Below, piece after piece: positions 60,539 to 64,000 of a stretch of 64,000 bases of DNA; position 1 is the stretch's first letter; each line of letters opens with the position of its first letter. The stretch is from DASYLJ01 sp964404165 (GTDB taxonomy: Bacteria; Desulfobacterota; Binatia; DP-6). The translations under genes were made by a program, and so were the position numbers. The notes under the pieces are model-generated. The model made no database searches. It worked only from the letters and a program-made list of their open reading frames with translations, and was not told where the DNA came from. The stretch lies in NCBI GenBank assembly GCA_964404165.1, contig CAYOIZ010000003.1, positions 158,060 to 222,059 on the forward strand, given 5' to 3'.

Positions 60539-62767
60539 ATGCGACGGAAGAGACCCGCGGTCTTCCTCGTGGTGGCCATGCTGTGCCTGGCGACCACGGT
60601 GGGAGCGCAAGAGGTGGACACACCGCCGCCCAAGGAGGGCGTGGTCCCGGAGCCCGACGAGATGACGTTCGAGCCCAGCCCGAACGCGACAGCACTCCCG
60701 GAAGTCGTCGTGCAGGACTCGAAGCCCGTCTCGGCCGCGTCGTCCGACGACATCGCCGCCGAGACCTTCGAGCTCCGTCCGCACACCACGCTGCAGGAGA
60801 TCCTGAACAACGTCCCCGGGCTCATCGTCCGCCAGCACCAGGGCGGCGGGAAGGCCACGCAGTACCTGATCCGCGGCTTCAACGCCGACCACGGCACCGA
60901 CTTCCTGGTCACCGTCGATCAGCTGCCCGTGAACCTGGTCTCGCACGGCCACGGGCAGGGCTACGCCGACATCAACTTCGTCATTCCCGAGACCGTCGAG
61001 ACGCTCCAGCTCCGCAAGGGGACCTACTTCCCCGAGCTGGGCGATCTCGCCGTCGCGGGCGCCCTCAACCTGGTGACGAAGGAGAAGTTCAAGGAGAACT
61101 TCGCGCTCGCCGAGGGCGGCTCGTACGACCGCATGCGCTACGTCGCCGGGTTCTCACCGAAGCTCGGCGAGGTGCAGACGCTCTTCGCCGGCCAGGCCTA
61201 CTACTCGAACGGCCCGTTCGAGTACCCCGAGCACTTCGCGCGCTACAACCTCTACGGCAAGGCGACGTTCGAGCCCACGCCCACCTCGAAGGCATGGGCC
61301 TCGGCGACGCTCTACGCCGCCGACTGGGACGCCTCCGGCCAGATTCCGCAGCGCCTCGTCTCCGACGGCACGCTGGACCGCTTCGGGTCGCTCGACCCCT
61401 CGGAGGGCGGCCGCACCGACCGCGAGAACATCGACCTGCACTACGACGCCACGCCGACCAGCGACGACGCCTGGTCGCTCCAGGCGTACGCCAGCCGCTA
61501 CAAGCTGCGGCTGTGGTCGAACTTCACGTTCTTCCAGAACTCGCTCCATCCCGATCCGGACGGCGACATCGTCAACGTCCACGACCCGAGCACGCCCTAC
61601 TCGCTCGACATGCGCGGCGACGGCATCGAGCAGAACGACAGCCGCTGGCTGTGGGGCGGCCGCGGCAGCTACACGCGCAGCTACGATCTGCAGGGCTTCC
61701 CGATGTTCAGCCGCGTCGGGGTCGAGACGCGCACCGATCGCATCGACGTCGCGGTCTACGATCAACAGAAGCGCAACCGCTACTTCACCGCGAGCAAGGT
61801 CCACATCAACGAGAGCTCGTACAGCGGCTACGTCACGCAGCAGATCACCCTCACCGACTGGCTGCGCTTCGAGGGCGGCGTGCGCGGCGACGCCTTCACC
61901 TTCGACGTCCAGAACCGGCTGCCGGCGACGCAGTACGGTCGCAAGCAGGGCAACACCAATCTCGGAACGTTCCCGGTCAACGGCTACGAGAACGACGCCA
62001 TCGTCAGCCCGAAGGCCAACCTCATCATCACGCCCGAGCCCGACACCGAGGTCTACCTCAACTACGGCAACGGCTTTCACTCGAACGACGCGCGCGGCGT
62101 CATCCAGGGAAAGAACGACCCGAAGTTCGCGCCGCTGGCGCAGGCCATCGGCTACGAGTTCGGCGCACGCACGCATCGCTTCGACAAGCTCGACGTGTCG
62201 AGCGCGATCTGGCTCATCGACCTCGAGAGCGAGGTGGTCTTCTGCGGCGACTGCGGCACCATCGAGCAGAACGACTTCGGCAGCTTCGACACCACCGGCC
62301 CGACGCAGCGCTGGGGCGTCGACTTCGAGGCGCGCTACGACATCACCGACTGGCTCGTCGCCGACTACGACCTGTCCTACGCCGACCCGCGCTATCGGAA
62401 CGGCGAGGCCATTCCCATCGCCCCCACGCTCTTCATGAACGGCGGGCTCACCGCGGACCTCGGCTACGGCTTCTCCGCCGCGTTCCGCGTCCGGTATCTC
62501 GACGACCGTCCGGCCACCGAAGACCGCTCGCTTCCCGCGCGCGGCTACCTCCTGATGGACCTCTTCGCCAAGTACCGCTGGCGCAACGTCGAGCTGGGTC
62601 TGGACTTCCTCAACATGGGCAACGTCGACTGGCAGGAAGCGGTGTTCGCCGACACCTCCTGCACGAAGAAGGAGGCCCAGGCGGGACGGTGTCCCCAGCA
62701 GCCCGACATCCACTTCACCCCGGGCGATCCGTTCGCGGTGCGCGGACGGGTGATCGTGTACTTCTGA
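60539..62767 (+). CDS. TonB-dependent outer-membrane receptor
   Basis: 742 residues from ATG 60539 (signal peptide M-R-R-K-R-P-A-V-F-L-V-V-A-M). The TonB box region is L-P-E-V-V-V-Q-D near residue 54. The plug domain (V-P-G-L-I-V-R-Q-H-Q-G-G-G, G-F-N-A-D-H-G-T-D-F) is followed by a 22-strand-type barrel ending R-V-I-V-Y-F. The closest wording (A-D-I-N-F-V-I-P-E-T-V-E-T) resembles zinc-linked ZnuD-type receptors. Its neighbour is the His-rich protein. Confidence 0.92.
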   Translation: MRRKRPAVFLVVAMLCLATTVGAQEVDTPPPKEGVVPEPDEMTFEPSPNATALPEVVVQDSKPVSAASSDDIAAETFELRPHTTLQEILNNVPGLIVRQHQGGGKATQYLIRGFNADHGTDFLVTVDQLPVNLVSHGHGQGYADINFVIPETVETLQLRKGTYFPELGDLAVAGALNLVTKEKFKENFALAEGGSYDRMRYVAGFSPKLGEVQTLFAGQAYYSNGPFEYPEHFARYNLYGKATFEPTPTSKAWASATLYAADWDASGQIPQRLVSDGTLDRFGSLDPSEGGRTDRENIDLHYDATPTSDDAWSLQAYASRYKLRLWSNFTFFQNSLHPDPDGDIVNVHDPSTPYSLDMRGDGIEQNDSRWLWGGRGSYTRSYDLQGFPMFSRVGVETRTDRIDVAVYDQQKRNRYFTASKVHINESSYSGYVTQQITLTDWLRFEGGVRGDAFTFDVQNRLPATQYGRKQGNTNLGTFPVNGYENDAIVSPKANLIITPEPDTEVYLNYGNGFHSNDARGVIQGKNDPKFAPLAQAIGYEFGARTHRFDKLDVSSAIWLIDLESEVVFCGDCGTIEQNDFGSFDTTGPTQRWGVDFEARYDITDWLVADYDLSYADPRYRNGEAIPIAPTLFMNGGLTADLGYGFSAAFRVRYLDDRPATEDRSLPARGYLLMDLFAKYRWRNVELGLDFLNMGNVDWQEAVFADTSCTKKEAQAGRCPQQPDIHFTPGDPFAVRGRVIVYF

Positions 62768-62773
62768 AACGAC

Positions 62774-62806
62774 GACGGGGGCGCGGCTGCTCGCCACGCC
62801 CCCGTC
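62774..62806. terminator. Hairpin between convergent genes
   Basis: GACGGGGGCG pairs with CGCCCCCGTC (10 bp) across a 13-nt loop between the TonB receptor and the convergent oxidoreductase. There is no T-tract, so efficiency is uncertain. Confidence 0.5.
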
Positions 62807-62824
62807 TGCCGGTGTTGCTCGCGC

Positions 62825-64000
62825 TCAGCGCGACTCGCAGGTCACGGTCGCCGAGGCGACGGCCGCCCCCGACCCGTCGAGCACCTGGCCCGTCACCTGC
62901 AATCCCTGGATGAAGTCGCCCGCGATGGCGGTGGCGCCCTCGGCGATGTCCCCGCCGTCGCTGTCGAAGTCGAACTCGACCTCGTCGCCGATGCTGGCCT
63001 GTGCGCCTGCGGTGGCGGTGTTGGCGCCCGACGTCACGCGTGCGGTGTAGGTCCCGCTGGCGACGTTGCTCGCGTCCACCGAGATCTTCGAACGGTTGCC
63101 GCGACGCTCGCAGCGCACGCGGGCGACGGCGTTGCCGGTGGCAACGGCGTTCTGGATGTAGCCGACCTCGCCGGCGTCGCCGACCACGTGCACCTCGATG
63201 CCTCGGGCCTCGAGCGCGTCGGCGAGGGCGCGGTCGCCGTGGACCCCCGTGGCGAAGATCACGTGCTGCGCGTCGGTGGTGCGGGTCTCGTCGCCCACGG
63301 CGTAGGTGACGGTCTTCGCCCCGATCTCCGTGAGGGTGGCGCCGGTGACGAAGGTGACGCCGTGGCTGCGGGCCTCGTGGATGGCCCGGGCCCGCCGCGG
63401 GTGCGCCATCTCCACGCCGAGCTTGTCGCCCGCTTCGAGGACGGTGACCGTGCGGCCCCGCTCCGCGAGGAACTCGGCGAGCTCGATGCCCACGAGGCCG
63501 CCGCCGACCACCACGACGGTGTTGCCGACCGGCATCCACCGCTTCGACATCGTGCGGACCTTGTCCATGTCGTCGGTCACGCCGAGCCGGCGACCCGCCG
63601 ACACGACGAAGCGCTCGGCGAGGCCGAGCCGCTTCCCCGCCGACGGGTCGTCGCCGGTGAGCAGTGCCCGCAGGTCGTCACCCGACAGCGCGTGCGGTTG
63701 GTCGGCGCCGGGCACCTCGGGACGGTCACGCTTCGCGCCCGTCGCCACGACGACCACATCCGGTGCGAGTGCGGCGATCGTGTCGGGCGTGGCCTCCGTG
63801 CCCGTCCGCACGTCGACGCCCGCTTCCGCGACCGCCGCCGACAGGTAGCGCACGAGCTCGCCGTTCATCGGGGTGGTGAGCGCCGAGAAGCGGGCGGTGC
63901 CGCCGAGCCGGGGCGCCTTCTCGAGCAGGGTCACCCGGTGGCCGCGGCCCGCGGCGACCCGGGCCGTCTCCATGCCGCCGGGCCCGCCGCCCACGACCAC
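62825..64000 (-). CDS. FAD/NAD(P)-binding oxidoreductase (C-terminal part), with foreign-looking tail
   Basis: 391 residues visible; the N-terminus lies outside the window. Two dinucleotide-binding sites (V-V-G-G-G-P-G-G-M-E at the edge, V-V-V-G-G-G-L-V-G-I-E near 163) and the V-V-G-D-A-G-E-V-G-Y-I-Q motif are those of the FadH/old-yellow-enzyme-linked reductases. After N-A-V-A-R-V at about residue 293 the enzyme should end; instead about 95 residues rich in Gly, Ser, Thr and Asp follow (C-E-R-R-G-N-R-S-K-I-S-V, then D-F-D-S-D-G-G-D), like an extracellular beta domain. It may be a real fusion or an assembly join. Confidence 0.8.
   Translation of the reverse strand: MVVGGGPGGMETARVAAGRGHRVTLLEKAPRLGGTARFSALTTPMNGELVRYLSAAVAEAGVDVRTGTEATPDTIAALAPDVVVVATGAKRDRPEVPGADQPHALSGDDLRALLTGDDPSAGKRLGLAERFVVSAGRRLGVTDDMDKVRTMSKRWMPVGNTVVVVGGGLVGIELAEFLAERGRTVTVLEAGDKLGVEMAHPRRARAIHEARSHGVTFVTGATLTEIGAKTVTYAVGDETRTTDAQHVIFATGVHGDRALADALEARGIEVHVVGDAGEVGYIQNAVATGNAVARVRCERRGNRSKISVDASNVASGTYTARVTSGANTATAGAQASIGDEVEFDFDSDGGDIAEGATAIAGDFIQGLQVTGQVLDGSGAAVASATVTCESR

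Overview
The window is a GC-rich stretch of a Gram-negative chromosome, with third codon positions dominated by G and C. TonB receptor, porin, TolC-type and lipoprotein genes show an outer membrane. Dense, mostly 4-bp-overlapping operons, a large membrane pyrophosphatase, a hexaheme cytochrome, many ECF sigma factors and secreted Cys-rich sulfatases suggest an environmental bacterium of the broad deltaproteobacterial, myxobacterial or Binatota type. That placement is an inference; no rRNA, tRNA, CRISPR array or insertion sequence was seen.

Layout. 1-6007: the 3' end of a secreted sulfatase, then a leftward run of ferredoxin, two small membrane proteins (DUF4234, DUF2752), a hexaheme cytochrome c and a DHA2-type MFS exporter. 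6040-8055: cytochrome P450 and SDR dehydrogenase, divergent from the ferredoxin across an inverted repeat that holds both -35 boxes. 8111-15388: a TetR (CecR-like) regulator and a complete YbhGFSR-type ABC efflux system with its own outer-membrane factor. 15390-22987: a DUF151-like protein, a CNNM/CorC protein, small Cys-rich and membrane proteins, a divergent membrane pyrophosphatase and a hybrid histidine kinase. 23088-30272: chrBA chromate genes divergent from a zinc/manganese-type ABC importer with its own outer-membrane barrel. 30298-40242: Trm112-like protein, sulfotransferase, Fur regulator, CrcB fluoride channel, D-threonine aldolase-like enzyme, a second secreted sulfatase, a GT83-type glycosyltransferase, a PLP deaminase/desulfhydrase, a VCBS-repeat lipoprotein and a cytochrome c fusion.

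40360-47598 is a sulfur-acquisition operon: sulfate-binding protein, CysT, CysW, CysA, an OscA/YezD-like DUF2292 protein, an XRE-cupin regulator, an acyl-carrier-like protein and a porin. It is preceded by an unannotated 30-codon leader peptide with four consecutive cysteine codons and then an intrinsic terminator. This looks like a cysteine-sensing transcription attenuator and is the most notable element in the window.

47874-58976: a GH10 xylanase, then two tandem ECF sigma/cupin anti-sigma pairs reading left, facing a rightward operon of DUF4331 protein, TPR protein, two nickel/cobalt-type transporters, a third ECF sigma/anti-sigma pair and a GST. 59020-64000: a deoxyhypusine-synthase-like enzyme, a His/Asp-rich exported protein next to a TonB receptor (probable metal uptake), and a truncated flavin oxidoreductase whose C-terminus looks fused to a secreted-protein domain.

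Shared themes are metal homeostasis (Zn/Mn, Ni/Co, chromate, fluoride), sulfur scavenging (secreted sulfatases plus sulfate import under a Cys leader) and extracytoplasmic stress control by three sigma/anti-sigma modules.
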